NCBI GenBank assembly: GCA_030412945.1
Contig: JAUHJS010000002.1
Location: 504,504 to 568,503 of the forward strand
From: Shiella aurantiaca
GTDB lineage: Bacteria; Bacteroidota; Bacteroidia; Cytophagales; Cyclobacteriaceae
Length of the DNA stretch: 64,000 nt
Direction: 5' to 3'
Shown: positions 35,552-43,750 of the stretch, in pieces
How positions within the stretch are numbered: position 1 is the stretch's first letter
How the letters are laid out: every line of letters starts with the position of its first letter
Translations under genes and position numbers: made by a program
Notes under the pieces: model-generated
Told to the model about the DNA's origin: nothing
Database searches by the model: none
Seen by the model: only the letters and a program-made list of their open reading frames with translations

Positions 35552-36319
35552 TTAGTGTTTAATTTCTATTTCAAGCCCATCGTAGGCAAGGGCGATTCCT
35601 TTGGGTAGGTTTAATTCTACTTTTTTGTGCATGCCCAACTTGTGGCTGATGTGCGTAAAATAGGTTTGTTCAGCCCCCAATTCTTCGGCCAAGGCAATGG
35701 CTTGTTCTAGGGTGAAATGGGAAATGTGAGGTTCTATTTGCAAGGCATTTAATACCAATACTTTGCTTCCTTTTATCTTTTCCTTTTCTTCTTCGGGAAT
35801 GAGATTAGCATCGGTAATGTACGTGAAGTCTTTTATTCGAAAACCGAAAACTGGAAGTTTGTAATGATAAACCTGAATGGGTATGATGGTATCTTGTTCA
35901 ATTTGAAAAGGCTCATTAACGATGGCGCGAGTAGCCACACGCGGGATGCCGGGGTATTTGTGTTCGTGGAAAATATAGGCAAATTCCTGCTTCAACTGCT
36001 CAATAACTTTCTCTTCCGCATAGATGGGAATATCTTTTTGATGCAGAAAATTATAGGCCCTGATATCGTCCATGCCTGCTGTGTGGTCTTTGTGGGCATG
36101 GGTGAAAAGTAGGGCATCGAGGCTTTTGATATGGGCGCGCAGCACCTGCTGTCGGAAATCAGGTCCCGAATCGATGATAAGGCTTTGGGTGTCGGTTTGG
36201 ATATGTACAGAAGAACGCAGGCGCTTGTCGCGGTAGTCGAGCGATTGGCACACTGCGCATTCGCAGGCGATTACGGGCACGCCCTGAGAAGTTCCGGTGC
36301 CAAGAAAAGTTACTTTCAT
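35552..36319 (-). CDS. Metallo-beta-lactamase-fold hydrolase, PhnP-like
   Basis: 255 residues. Motifs: FLGTGTSQGVPV at the start, a CECAVC cysteine cluster typical of PhnP-like proteins (a possible structural zinc site), the metal site FTHAHKDHTAGMDD (HxHxDH), LIIDSGPDFRQQ, and HISHKLGMH near the C-terminus. PhnP itself is a phosphoribosyl 1,2-cyclic phosphodiesterase, but no phn genes are nearby, so the substrate here is open; related proteins cut nucleotides or RNA ends. The gene lies between the phosphorelay operon and rqcH on the same strand. Confidence 0.88.
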   Translation of the reverse strand: MKVTFLGTGTSQGVPVIACECAVCQSLDYRDKRLRSSVHIQTDTQSLIIDSGPDFRQQVLRAHIKSLDALLFTHAHKDHTAGMDDIRAYNFLHQKDIPIYAEEKVIEQLKQEFAYIFHEHKYPGIPRVATRAIVNEPFQIEQDTIIPIQVYHYKLPVFGFRIKDFTYITDANLIPEEEKEKIKGSKVLVLNALQIEPHISHFTLEQAIALAEELGAEQTYFTHISHKLGMHKKVELNLPKGIALAYDGLEIEIKH

Positions 36320-36360
36320 GTGCTGGCTTGTTTTTCTGTCTTCAAGAGGATGTAAGTCCT

Positions 36361-36639
36361 TTATTGAAGATCGAGGTGGGTTTGGGTGAGTTCCAAAAAG
36401 AATTTTCGGTTTTTCTCACTCAGCTGATTGATGTCCGGATTGATGTCTTTGATAATTTCCAGCAGGCAATTGATTTTGCCGTCTAGCGGAAAATATTTGT
36501 TGACTATGGCCACCTTGGTATCTTTTAAAAGGCAATATCCGGATTTGAAATTGCCTTTTTCGTATCGCAACACATAGTCCGACTCAGCAAATAAGTCTTC
36601 GAGCTTGTTTAAAAACTGTGGCGTATATTTTACCAGCAT
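36361..36639 (-). CDS. 92-residue protein linked to a phosphorelay, unknown function
   Basis: 92 residues, no signal and no membrane helix. It is mixed alpha/beta with the run YVLRYEKGNFKSGYCLL, a middle part KVAIVNKYFPLDGKINCL and a helical end (LSEKNRKFFLELTQ). I recall it only as a conserved hypothetical of Bacteroidota. The stop codon of the single receiver gene overlaps its first base, so it is translated with that gene. This suggests a role in the signalling route of the large hybrid kinase, perhaps as a partner of the receiver. Confidence 0.75.
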   Translation of the reverse strand: MLVKYTPQFLNKLEDLFAESDYVLRYEKGNFKSGYCLLKDTKVAIVNKYFPLDGKINCLLEIIKDINPDINQLSEKNRKFFLELTQTHLDLQ

Positions 36640-37022
36640 TAGCCGTTGGTGTATTGATTTACTTTGGTTACGAGTTCGTCAAAATTAAGGGGCTTAGGAA
36701 TGAAATCGTTGATTCCGGCTGAGCGGAAGTCTTCCATACTAAAGTTTTTGGCGTTGCCGGTGATAGCAATAATCGGAATCCCTGATTTTTTGGTATCCTC
36801 CAAATCTCTGATGCTACGAGCACACTCCATACCATCCATTACCGGCATGTTGATATCCATTAAGATGATATCGAAATCTTCTTTGGCCAGCATCTGAAGT
36901 ACCTGCTCTCCATTTTTTGCTACATGGATATCAAAATTCTGCATCTGCAAAATTTTGCGGGTAAGGTTCTGAATTACAGAGCTATCTTCAGCTATAAGAA
37001 CTTTTTTCGTTGATGACTTCAT
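36639..37022 (-). CDS. Single-domain response regulator
   Basis: 127 residues, receiver domain only. Acidic pair in LIAEDSSV, phosphoacceptor Asp in IILMDINMPVMDG, Thr in AITGNAK and Lys in PKPLNF are all in place. Its start codon lies 35 bp inside the end of the hybrid kinase gene, so it is translationally coupled to it. The kinase has its own receiver and Hpt domain, so this protein is a plausible final acceptor of the relay. Confidence 0.92.
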   Translation of the reverse strand: MKSSTKKVLIAEDSSVIQNLTRKILQMQNFDIHVAKNGEQVLQMLAKEDFDIILMDINMPVMDGMECARSIRDLEDTKKSGIPIIAITGNAKNFSMEDFRSAGINDFIPKPLNFDELVTKVNQYTNG

Positions 37023-40000
37023 TTTCTATTAGGGTTCGGTAGTGTTGTTTGAATTCGGAAAAATACTCTTTTAGTATTTCTTGATCCTCGAATACGGAGT
37101 CCAATTTATCAATTTTTAGCTTTGCTTCCATACTTTGTGCTTGATTTGCCAATTTTTCTGCTCCCAAGGTGCCTGAATTGCCTTTGAGCGTATGCAAGGC
37201 ATTTAAGGCTTGAGTAGGGTTTCCGCTCTGAATCCCTAGGCTGATTTCGGAAATCAAGGAGTTTACCTCGCTTAAGTAATCTTGGTATAAAGACCACATG
37301 GTATCGTGGTCGGTAAATTTTAGAATGTCGGAGGCGGTTTGTGTATTCAATATGAGCCAGTCTTCGGATGGGGTGCCCGATGTATTTTTTTCCCCGCTGT
37401 CTTGAATGCCCATCCATTTACTGATAATATTCACCATGGTTTGCGCTTTCACGGGCTTGGCTATGTAATCGTCCAATCCTTCGCTTAAGAACTTGTCTTC
37501 ATCTTCGCGCATAGAATAGGCCGTCATGGCAATAATGGGTGGGAGTTCGGGAAGGTTTAAAGCCTTAATGGCTTTGGTGGCCGCTATTCCATCCATATCG
37601 GGCATTTGGATATCCATAAAAATGATATCGAACTTCCCTTTTTGTACTTGTTGTATGGCATTTGCTCCACTGTCGGCATAGGTTACTCGGCATCCAGTTT
37701 TTTCCAAAATCTTTCCGGCTACTTGTCGGTTTACGGCATTGTCGTCTACCAATAAAATGGAAGGTCGATAGACTTCCAATACTTGGCTGAAACCAAGAGA
37801 CTGAGATTGCTCTGCACGAACGGCCTCTAATGGGTTTCCTTCTTTGGCTTTGAATGTAAACCAAAAAGTGCTACCCTCTCCCGGTACAGATTCTACACCT
37901 ATCTGGCCACCCATCAGGCTGCTGAGCTGCTTGCTAATGACCAGCCCAAGCCCCGTGCCAGCAAAAGACTTAGTAGTGGAGTTGTCGAGCTGGCTAAAAT
38001 TATTGAAAAGCTTACGCTGGTTTTCTTCACTAATGCCAATTCCGGTATCTGTTACCTCAACTTTATAGAATGATTCCTCTTTTGGAATACTTTTTAGTCG
38101 TATGGTTACCATGCCTCCGCTGTCGGTAAACTTAAAGGCGTTGGAGGTGAGGTTGGAGAGGATTTGGAGTAGGCGTGTTTCATCTACCAGTAGGTAATTG
38201 GGAACGCTATCTTCCACAAAAAAGCGGAAATTGATGCTGTTGGATAATGATTGCTGCAAAAACATGGTATACAGCTTCTCAAATACAGAAGGCATATGAG
38301 TAGACACCTTACGCAGCTTCATCTTACCCGCCTCGATTTTTGACAAATCCAGAATATCGTTGAGGATATTGAGCAAGGTTTCAGATGATTTGCGGATGGT
38401 TTGCAGATAACTTTCCTGCTCGCCATTCATGCCTGTAGCGCCTAGCAATTCGATCATCCCAATAATTCCATTCATAGGCGTACGGATTTCATGGCTCATA
38501 TTGGCTAGAAATTGCTCCTTCACCTTTAAGGATTTTTCGGCCAGCTCTTTAGCCCGAATCAGCTCTTCGTTTACCTTTTTCAAGCTGGTAATATCACGGG
38601 CCACACCTTCCATAGCGATGGGTTTTTTCTTAGCATTGAAGATAAGGCGCACGTTGCAGATACAGTTGATAAGCTGTCCGTCTTTGCGCACCACCGATGC
38701 CTCAAAGTTTCGCACCGCATGCTCTTTTATCAGCTGGCGTATGAGGCGCTTGGTCCTAGAGTTGTATAAGTAGTAATTAGTAATGTTTTTCTTTAATACT
38801 TTTTCGGAGTCATACCCCAATAGCTCTTTAATACTTGGGCTAGCCATAGTAAGGTTGCCATCGAGGTTGCAGCGGAAGTAAATATCCTGAAAGGATTCAA
38901 AGATATTACGGAACTTCTCTTCACTAATTTTCAGGGCCAGATCTGATTTCTTTTTGTCGGTAATATTATGGGCAATGCCCGACACTTGGTCTATGCTGCC
39001 GTCTTCGAGGTATACCGGGTTAAGAAAGAGCTCGTACCAGTTTTCTTTACCATTGGCCGCGGTAAACTTGGCTTCCAGTTTTTGCGATTGTCCGGCAAAA
39101 CCTTGTTCATATAAGGGTGACCAGAACCGCTCGTATTCGAGGCGTTTTTTGCTAGATAGTTTTTTCCAGGTAGAATTGGCGGGGTTTAAGCCATAGTGGG
39201 CTTCCAGCAAGTCGGCAAAATTTTGATTGAAGGAGCTGAGTTCATGGGCGCGATTCACCGACCAAATCAGGTGGCTGCTGTTCTCGAAAATAGCCTTTAA
39301 GCGGGCCGATTGGGTGTTAATTTTTTCTTCGTTTTGCTTTCGTTCAATCGCCAAAGCCACTTGACCGGAGATGAAATCGAGTAGGCTGAGGTCGCGTTCC
39401 GTGAAAATGGTTCGGTACTTATACGTCTGTACTGCAATTACCCCAACAATACGATGCTCTAACTTGAGCGGCACACCCAGCCAAATTTTGGGAAGTGGCC
39501 CGCTGATAATTATTTTTTGGTTGATAGCTAGTTGAATAATGTCCTCCTCATATAAGAAAATAGGCTTTTTCTTTTGGATGGTGAACTCGGTAAGTCCTTT
39601 GCTTTTCTTTCGGGAGAATACATGGTTGCTACCTTTGTAATGCTCATCGATATAGTAAGGGAAGTTGATTTGATTCCCTTTTTCGTTAATCAAGGCAATA
39701 AAAAAGTTGTCGGCTTCCAGTACTTGCTTGAGCTCGTTGTGGATGTGAGTATAAAGCTCATCGAGGTTTTTACTTTCTATGGCCAGGCTGGAGATTTGAT
39801 TGTATAGGTTTTGTGCCTTTTGTGCTCGTATACTTTCCGACTTATCATTGAAAATCGCTCGGATTTCCAAATCGCCATTGGGGTCGAAGCTTCGGGTGAT
39901 GTTCCCCGTTACGTAAATAGGCTTGCCATTTTGGTCTTGCAGGGCGGTTTCTACGGTAGGTACTACTTCACCCCGACTGATTTTCCGGAAGGTGCTGAGT

Positions 40001-40683
40001 GTTTTTTTTCGAAAATCCGGATGGATTATATCGTGTATTTTTATTTCCGGCAAGGGGATAGAAAGGTCGTAGCCCAGCTTTTCTTTCCAGGTACGATTGG
40101 CAAAAATCAGACGGCCTCTGGTGTCAGAAATCTGAATCAGGTCATGCGCTTGATCAAATAGCTCGGTAAGCTGCTTATTGCTTCGGGCTAGTTCCAGCGC
40201 GATTTTTATTTTTTCGGTAATATTTTCAGCCAAAAGCGTGAGTCCGGTGGGTAGGCTTCCGCTTTTATTCATGATGTACGAAGTGTATTTAATTTGGAGT
40301 ACCCTTCCGCTTTTGGTGAGCATACGCCCATCATTAGAAGCACCAAAATGCCCCTCGGAAAGGAAATTGTGTAAGCGGTCTTGGGCTTGCTTTCTTTCTT
40401 CGGGGTGTACCAGCTTTTCAAAAATGCTACCTCCCAGAAGCTCCTCGGGGGTGTAGCCTGTTATTTGGCACAGGGCTTTATTACAATAGGTGATTTTGCC
40501 ATTGAGATCAATGCTGAGAGCGAGCAGTTGTGTGTTTTCAAGTGAGTTGCGGAACTTGTTTTCCGATTCTTGCGAAATCCGCCCGGAGAGGTCGTCCGCT
40601 TTTTGCAAGGCATGGCGCAAGGTTTCTTCTAAATGAAGAATTTCCTCAATCAGCTCCTCTTTTGATTTATCTTTCCATTCCAT
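36988..40683 (-). CDS. Large PAS/GAF hybrid histidine kinase with receiver and Hpt domains
   Basis: 1231 residues, no membrane helix, so it is cytoplasmic. Order: short coiled coil; two PAS domains (about 45-290); a GAF domain (about 300-455); two more PAS domains (about 460-720); a HisKA domain with H-box FLANMSHEIRTPMNG (about 740); an HATPase_c domain with DTGIGIS and GTGLGLVIS (about 850-965); a receiver domain with IIFMDIQMPDMDG (about 990-1110); and an Hpt domain with HTLKGNSGTLGA (about 1180). It can therefore pass phosphate His-Asp-His and on to the single receiver downstream. The signal is unknown. Confidence 0.95.
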   Translation of the reverse strand: MEWKDKSKEELIEEILHLEETLRHALQKADDLSGRISQESENKFRNSLENTQLLALSIDLNGKITYCNKALCQITGYTPEELLGGSIFEKLVHPEERKQAQDRLHNFLSEGHFGASNDGRMLTKSGRVLQIKYTSYIMNKSGSLPTGLTLLAENITEKIKIALELARSNKQLTELFDQAHDLIQISDTRGRLIFANRTWKEKLGYDLSIPLPEIKIHDIIHPDFRKKTLSTFRKISRGEVVPTVETALQDQNGKPIYVTGNITRSFDPNGDLEIRAIFNDKSESIRAQKAQNLYNQISSLAIESKNLDELYTHIHNELKQVLEADNFFIALINEKGNQINFPYYIDEHYKGSNHVFSRKKSKGLTEFTIQKKKPIFLYEEDIIQLAINQKIIISGPLPKIWLGVPLKLEHRIVGVIAVQTYKYRTIFTERDLSLLDFISGQVALAIERKQNEEKINTQSARLKAIFENSSHLIWSVNRAHELSSFNQNFADLLEAHYGLNPANSTWKKLSSKKRLEYERFWSPLYEQGFAGQSQKLEAKFTAANGKENWYELFLNPVYLEDGSIDQVSGIAHNITDKKKSDLALKISEEKFRNIFESFQDIYFRCNLDGNLTMASPSIKELLGYDSEKVLKKNITNYYLYNSRTKRLIRQLIKEHAVRNFEASVVRKDGQLINCICNVRLIFNAKKKPIAMEGVARDITSLKKVNEELIRAKELAEKSLKVKEQFLANMSHEIRTPMNGIIGMIELLGATGMNGEQESYLQTIRKSSETLLNILNDILDLSKIEAGKMKLRKVSTHMPSVFEKLYTMFLQQSLSNSINFRFFVEDSVPNYLLVDETRLLQILSNLTSNAFKFTDSGGMVTIRLKSIPKEESFYKVEVTDTGIGISEENQRKLFNNFSQLDNSTTKSFAGTGLGLVISKQLSSLMGGQIGVESVPGEGSTFWFTFKAKEGNPLEAVRAEQSQSLGFSQVLEVYRPSILLVDDNAVNRQVAGKILEKTGCRVTYADSGANAIQQVQKGKFDIIFMDIQMPDMDGIAATKAIKALNLPELPPIIAMTAYSMREDEDKFLSEGLDDYIAKPVKAQTMVNIISKWMGIQDSGEKNTSGTPSEDWLILNTQTASDILKFTDHDTMWSLYQDYLSEVNSLISEISLGIQSGNPTQALNALHTLKGNSGTLGAEKLANQAQSMEAKLKIDKLDSVFEDQEILKEYFSEFKQHYRTLIENEVINEKSSYS

Positions 40684-40700
40684 AGCTAGGGTGCGTATAC

Positions 40701-40708
40701 CAAATATA
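40701..40708 (-). promoter_or_regulatory. -7 box of the hybrid kinase operon
   Basis: TATATTTG on the minus strand fits TAnnTTTG exactly, 17 bp before ATG 40683. No clear -33 box is seen. Confidence 0.4.
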
Positions 40709-40776
40709 CTTAATGCAGGGCGGATTATCAGTAGTCGTTTCCAATTTAATGCAGGATTTTGCCCAATGGCGCGTTC

Positions 40777-40809
40777 TTTGCCCGCGGTATTCGATTTCTG
40801 CGTATTTTG
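40777..40809 (+). promoter_or_regulatory. Promoter of miaA
   Basis: TTTG (40777-40780), 22-nt spacer, TATTTTG (40803-40809). The predicted transcript start is at or next to ATG 40815, so the mRNA may have almost no leader. Confidence 0.4.
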
Positions 40810-40814
40810 CAGGC

Positions 40815-41726
40815 ATGAGTAAGCAAAAATGGCTAATTGTGGTAGGAGGGCCTACCGCTGTAGGGAAAACTGCCGCCTGTATCAGCCTGTCGCAGCACTT
40901 TTCGGCACCTATAGTCTCGGCCGATTCGCGCCAGTTTTATCGGGAAATGAATTTAGGAACCGCCAAGCCAAGTGCCGAAGAACTGGCTATGGCTCCGCAT
41001 TATTTTATCGATTCGCTTTCTATCCACGATACCTACGATGTAGGCCAATTTGAAAAGGATGGACTGGCCTTGATTGCTCAATTGCATGAGCAAACCGATG
41101 TGGTGATTGCCACGGGCGGCTCGGGTTTGTTTTTACAGGTACTTTGCCAAGGCATGGATCAAATGCCGGATATCGCTCCTGAAATCCGTGAACAGCTTTC
41201 GCAGGAACTGCAAACGAAAGGATTGGAAGTATTGCAGGAAGAGTTGAAACAAGTAGACCCCGTGTATTATCAACAGGTAGATTTGCAGAATCCGCAGCGG
41301 GTAATTCGCGCCTTGGAAGTGTTCCGCGGAAGTGGGGTGCCCTTTTCGGCTTTTCGGAAAGGCGAAAAGGCGCAGCGCCCGTTTCAAGTAATCAAAATCG
41401 GGCTGGAGCGGCCGCGGGAAGAACTTTATCAGCGGATAGATGCACGCATGGATGCCATGATTGCCCAAGGTTTGTTTGAGGAGGCCGAAGTATTGTTTCC
41501 TTTGCGGCACTTGAATGCCCTGCAAACGGTTGGGTACTCGGAGATTTTTGGGTATTTGGAAGGAAAATATGATAAAGAAGAGGCTATTCGATTGCTCAAG
41601 CGCAACAGCAGGCGCTATGCCAAACGCCAGCTGACGTGGTTTAAAAAGGATGTCGAGATAGCTTGGTTTTCGCCTTTGGATGGGGAAGGAATCACAACGC
41701 ACATTCGAGAAAAAATGGATGCATAA
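40815..41726 (+). CDS. miaA: tRNA dimethylallyltransferase
   Basis: 303 residues from ATG 40815; the frame opens at 40713, but the later ATG leads directly into the conserved start KQKWLIVVGGPTAVGKT and lies just after a promoter. It adds the dimethylallyl group to A37 of tRNAs that read UNN codons. P-loop GPTAVGKT at about residue 12, the DSRQFYREMNLGTAKP segment, TGGSGLFLQ, and NSRRYAKRQLTWF near the end are all present. Confidence 0.96.
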   Translation: MSKQKWLIVVGGPTAVGKTAACISLSQHFSAPIVSADSRQFYREMNLGTAKPSAEELAMAPHYFIDSLSIHDTYDVGQFEKDGLALIAQLHEQTDVVIATGGSGLFLQVLCQGMDQMPDIAPEIREQLSQELQTKGLEVLQEELKQVDPVYYQQVDLQNPQRVIRALEVFRGSGVPFSAFRKGEKAQRPFQVIKIGLERPREELYQRIDARMDAMIAQGLFEEAEVLFPLRHLNALQTVGYSEIFGYLEGKYDKEEAIRLLKRNSRRYAKRQLTWFKKDVEIAWFSPLDGEGITTHIREKMDA

Positions 41727-41777
41727 TACCAGCTTTTCGCCTTAAAATAGTTTTGAAACTTTTGGTTTTTTGTTTTT

Positions 41778-41795
41778 GTTAACTTTAAAGTTAAC
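41778..41795. promoter_or_regulatory. 18-bp perfect palindrome over the toxin-antitoxin promoter
   Basis: GTTAACTTTAAAGTTAAC is identical on both strands and ends 8 bp before the toxin start. A -7-like box TAACTTTA (41780-41787) lies inside it, so a bound repressor would block transcription. The HTH antitoxin at 42177 is the obvious candidate ligand (autoregulation is usual for such pairs). Confidence 0.6.
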
Positions 41796-41803
41796 TTCAT
41801 AAA

Positions 41804-42172
41804 ATGGAGAGAATAAGGGAAATTCATTTTTATAAGAGCTATTTCCTTGATTTTTATGAAGAGCAGGAGGAGAAGGTTAAGGATAAAATAGATCGTGTAT
41901 TGTTTGTTGTTTCAGTTACCGAACGGATTCCTTTAAAATTCTTCAAACACATGGAAGGTGCAGATGGACTGTATGAGATTAGAATAACCCATGCGGGGAA
42001 TATCTATCGTGTGTTTTCTTGCTTTGACGAAGGTAAATTGGTGGTTTTGTTTAATGGGTTTCAGAAAAAGTCGCAAAAAACACCACATGGAGAAATTCAA
42101 AAAGCACTTAAAATTAAAGCAGAATATTTTATTGAAAAGCTTAAGTCAAAAGGACATGGAGGCAAAAAATAA
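41804..42172 (+). CDS. HigB/RelE-type toxin (Gp49-like)
   Basis: 122 residues. The middle part KFFKHMEGADGLYEIRITHAG, followed by YRVFSCFDEGKLVVLFNGFQKKSQKTP, is the usual core of the Gp49/HigB family in the RelE superfamily, ribosome-dependent mRNA endonucleases. The basic residues expected near the active site are present (Arg after EI, the Lys cluster FQKKSQK). The toxin precedes the antitoxin, as in HigBA systems. The palindrome at 41778 lies just upstream. Toxicity cannot be judged from the sequence. Confidence 0.87.
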   Translation: MERIREIHFYKSYFLDFYEEQEEKVKDKIDRVLFVVSVTERIPLKFFKHMEGADGLYEIRITHAGNIYRVFSCFDEGKLVVLFNGFQKKSQKTPHGEIQKALKIKAEYFIEKLKSKGHGGKK

Positions 42173-42176
42173 AGAA

Positions 42177-42467
42177 ATGAAAACGATACGCACGTTTGAT
42201 GAACTACTCGAAAGGCGATATGGTAAAATCGGGACAAGTAAAAGAACTGAGTTTGAGATTAACGCCAAAGCATTTGCCATTGGGGAGATAATAAAGGAAG
42301 AAAGACGGCTTGCCAATATGACACAAGACGAGCTGGCGGAGAAGACCGGAACCAAGAAAAGCTTTATTTCAAGGATTGAAAATGGGCACAGCGATATCCA
42401 ATTATCCACCCTTTTTAAATTGCTGGAGCTCGGACTTGGGAGAAAAGTGTCCTTGATAATAGAATAA
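42177..42467 (+). CDS. HigA-type XRE-family antitoxin
   Basis: 96 residues from ATG 42177, 4 bp after the toxin stop; an ATG at 42156, inside the toxin gene, would add seven residues. A lambda-repressor-type helix-turn-helix occupies the C-terminal half (RRLANMTQDELAEKTGTKKSFISRIENG written here only in parts: MTQDELAEKTG and KSFISRIENG). It should bind and neutralise the toxin and repress the pair through the palindrome at 41778-41795. The operon ends at the shared terminator at 42492. Confidence 0.88.
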   Translation: MKTIRTFDELLERRYGKIGTSKRTEFEINAKAFAIGEIIKEERRLANMTQDELAEKTGTKKSFISRIENGHSDIQLSTLFKLLELGLGRKVSLIIE

Positions 42468-42491
42468 ATTTGTATTCTTAGAAGAAACTAA

Positions 42492-42515
42492 AAGAGCTGT
42501 CCGAGGACAGCTCTT
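42492..42515. terminator. Bidirectional terminator between the antitoxin gene and pfkA
   Basis: Perfect 11-bp arms AAGAGCTGTCC and GGACAGCTCTT with only 2 nt between them (effective loop CGAG), with T runs on both strands. Confidence 0.85.
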
Positions 42516-42520
42516 AATTT

Positions 42521-43492
42521 TTATACGCTCAAAATCTCCACCATTCGGAGCAAATCCGGATTGATGGGTTTTTGTAACGTGATACACTCTTTAAAGCTGG
42601 TGTACACCAGTTTATCATTGATAATCCCGGCCATTTTATTCTTTTCTCCATTCAGCAGGCCTTCAAGTGCACCAAGTCCTAGTCGGCTGGCAAGGGTGCG
42701 GTCAGCAGCGGTGGGCGAACCGCCTCTTTGGATATGGCCCAAAATCGTCACGCGCATATCTTTGTCATTTAAGGCTTGCTTCACCTTATCGGCAATTTGC
42801 AAGGCATCGCCTTCTTCATCGCCTTCGGCCACCACTATGATGGAAGAGGTTTTTTTGCGGTTCCAGCCTTGTTTCAAAATATTGATTACATCAGCAGAAG
42901 AGGTACGCGTTTCCGGTACCATCACAATCTCGGCACCGCCTCCAATCCCCGATTGGATAGCCAAATAGCCCGAGTCGCGGCCCATTACTTCTATAAAGAA
43001 GATGCGGTCGTGCGAGTCGGCCGTATCCCGGATTTTATCAATCGCCTGCAAGGCCGTATTTACTGCGGTATCAAAGCCTATAGTGTAATCGGTTCCGTAC
43101 AAATCGTTGTCAATCGTGCCGGGAGCACCCACGGTTGGTACACCATATTCTTCATAAAAAATATTAGCACCCGTGAAAGTCCCATCTCCACCAATAGCGA
43201 TTAGCCCCTCAATGCCAAACTTTTGCAATTGTTCGTAGGCTTTTTGGCGGCCTTCTTTGGTACGAAAATCTTGACTTCGTGCCGATTTAAGTATGGTTCC
43301 GCCTTTTTGTAGGATATTGCTCACCGAGTGGGAGTTCATGTGGTAGATATCTCCCTTGATCATCCCATTGTATCCGTAACGAATCCCATAAATCTCCACT
43401 TGGTGATAAATGGCGCCTCTCACTACCGCACGTATGCAGGCATTCATGCCCGGTGCATCTCCTCCTGAGGTGAATACAGCAATTTTTTTCAT
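42521..43492 (-). CDS. pfkA: ATP-dependent 6-phosphofructokinase
   Basis: 323 residues, the size of bacterial PfkA. It phosphorylates fructose 6-phosphate, the committed step of glycolysis. Motifs: TSGGDAPGMNACIRA at the start, LIAIGGDGTFTGA (ATP site), GTIDNDLYGTDYTIGFDTA with the catalytic Asp in TIDND, EVMGRDSGYLA, and GHIQRGGSPTAADR. The GGDGT form (rather than GGEDT) indicates use of ATP rather than pyrophosphate. It is a single gene. Confidence 0.98.
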   Translation of the reverse strand: MKKIAVFTSGGDAPGMNACIRAVVRGAIYHQVEIYGIRYGYNGMIKGDIYHMNSHSVSNILQKGGTILKSARSQDFRTKEGRQKAYEQLQKFGIEGLIAIGGDGTFTGANIFYEEYGVPTVGAPGTIDNDLYGTDYTIGFDTAVNTALQAIDKIRDTADSHDRIFFIEVMGRDSGYLAIQSGIGGGAEIVMVPETRTSSADVINILKQGWNRKKTSSIIVVAEGDEEGDALQIADKVKQALNDKDMRVTILGHIQRGGSPTAADRTLASRLGLGALEGLLNGEKNKMAGIINDKLVYTSFKECITLQKPINPDLLRMVEILSV

Positions 43493-43643
43493 TGGTTATT
43501 TATATCGATTTACTTTGCGTTTATCTGTCCGACCGGACTTGCCGTATCGGAAACCCCACGACTTTTCGGGTTGAGAAAAGATAGGGGTTCGTAAAATTTA
43601 ATCTAAATTCTCATCAATTAGAGGCGTTAAGTTAGCAAAACTT

Positions 43644-43651
43644 TATCTTTG
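43644..43651 (+). promoter_or_regulatory. -7 box of the polysaccharide sugar operon
   Basis: TATCTTTG fits TAnnTTTG exactly. It lies about 100 bp before the glycosyltransferase start, in the 258-bp gap between pfkA and the operon. No clear -33 box. Confidence 0.4.
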
Positions 43652-43750
43652 GCACTTACATAATTGATAGGCAAAGGCTAAGAAAAATTCCGGTTACGTT
43701 TGAAATTAAGCGAAAGCCGCCTATCCTTACCCATATTTTTTTAACAGAAA

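Noticed and set aside
41133-41702. 189-codon minus-strand frame inside miaA
   Set aside because: MiaA on the plus strand has all its motifs; the reverse frame has none.
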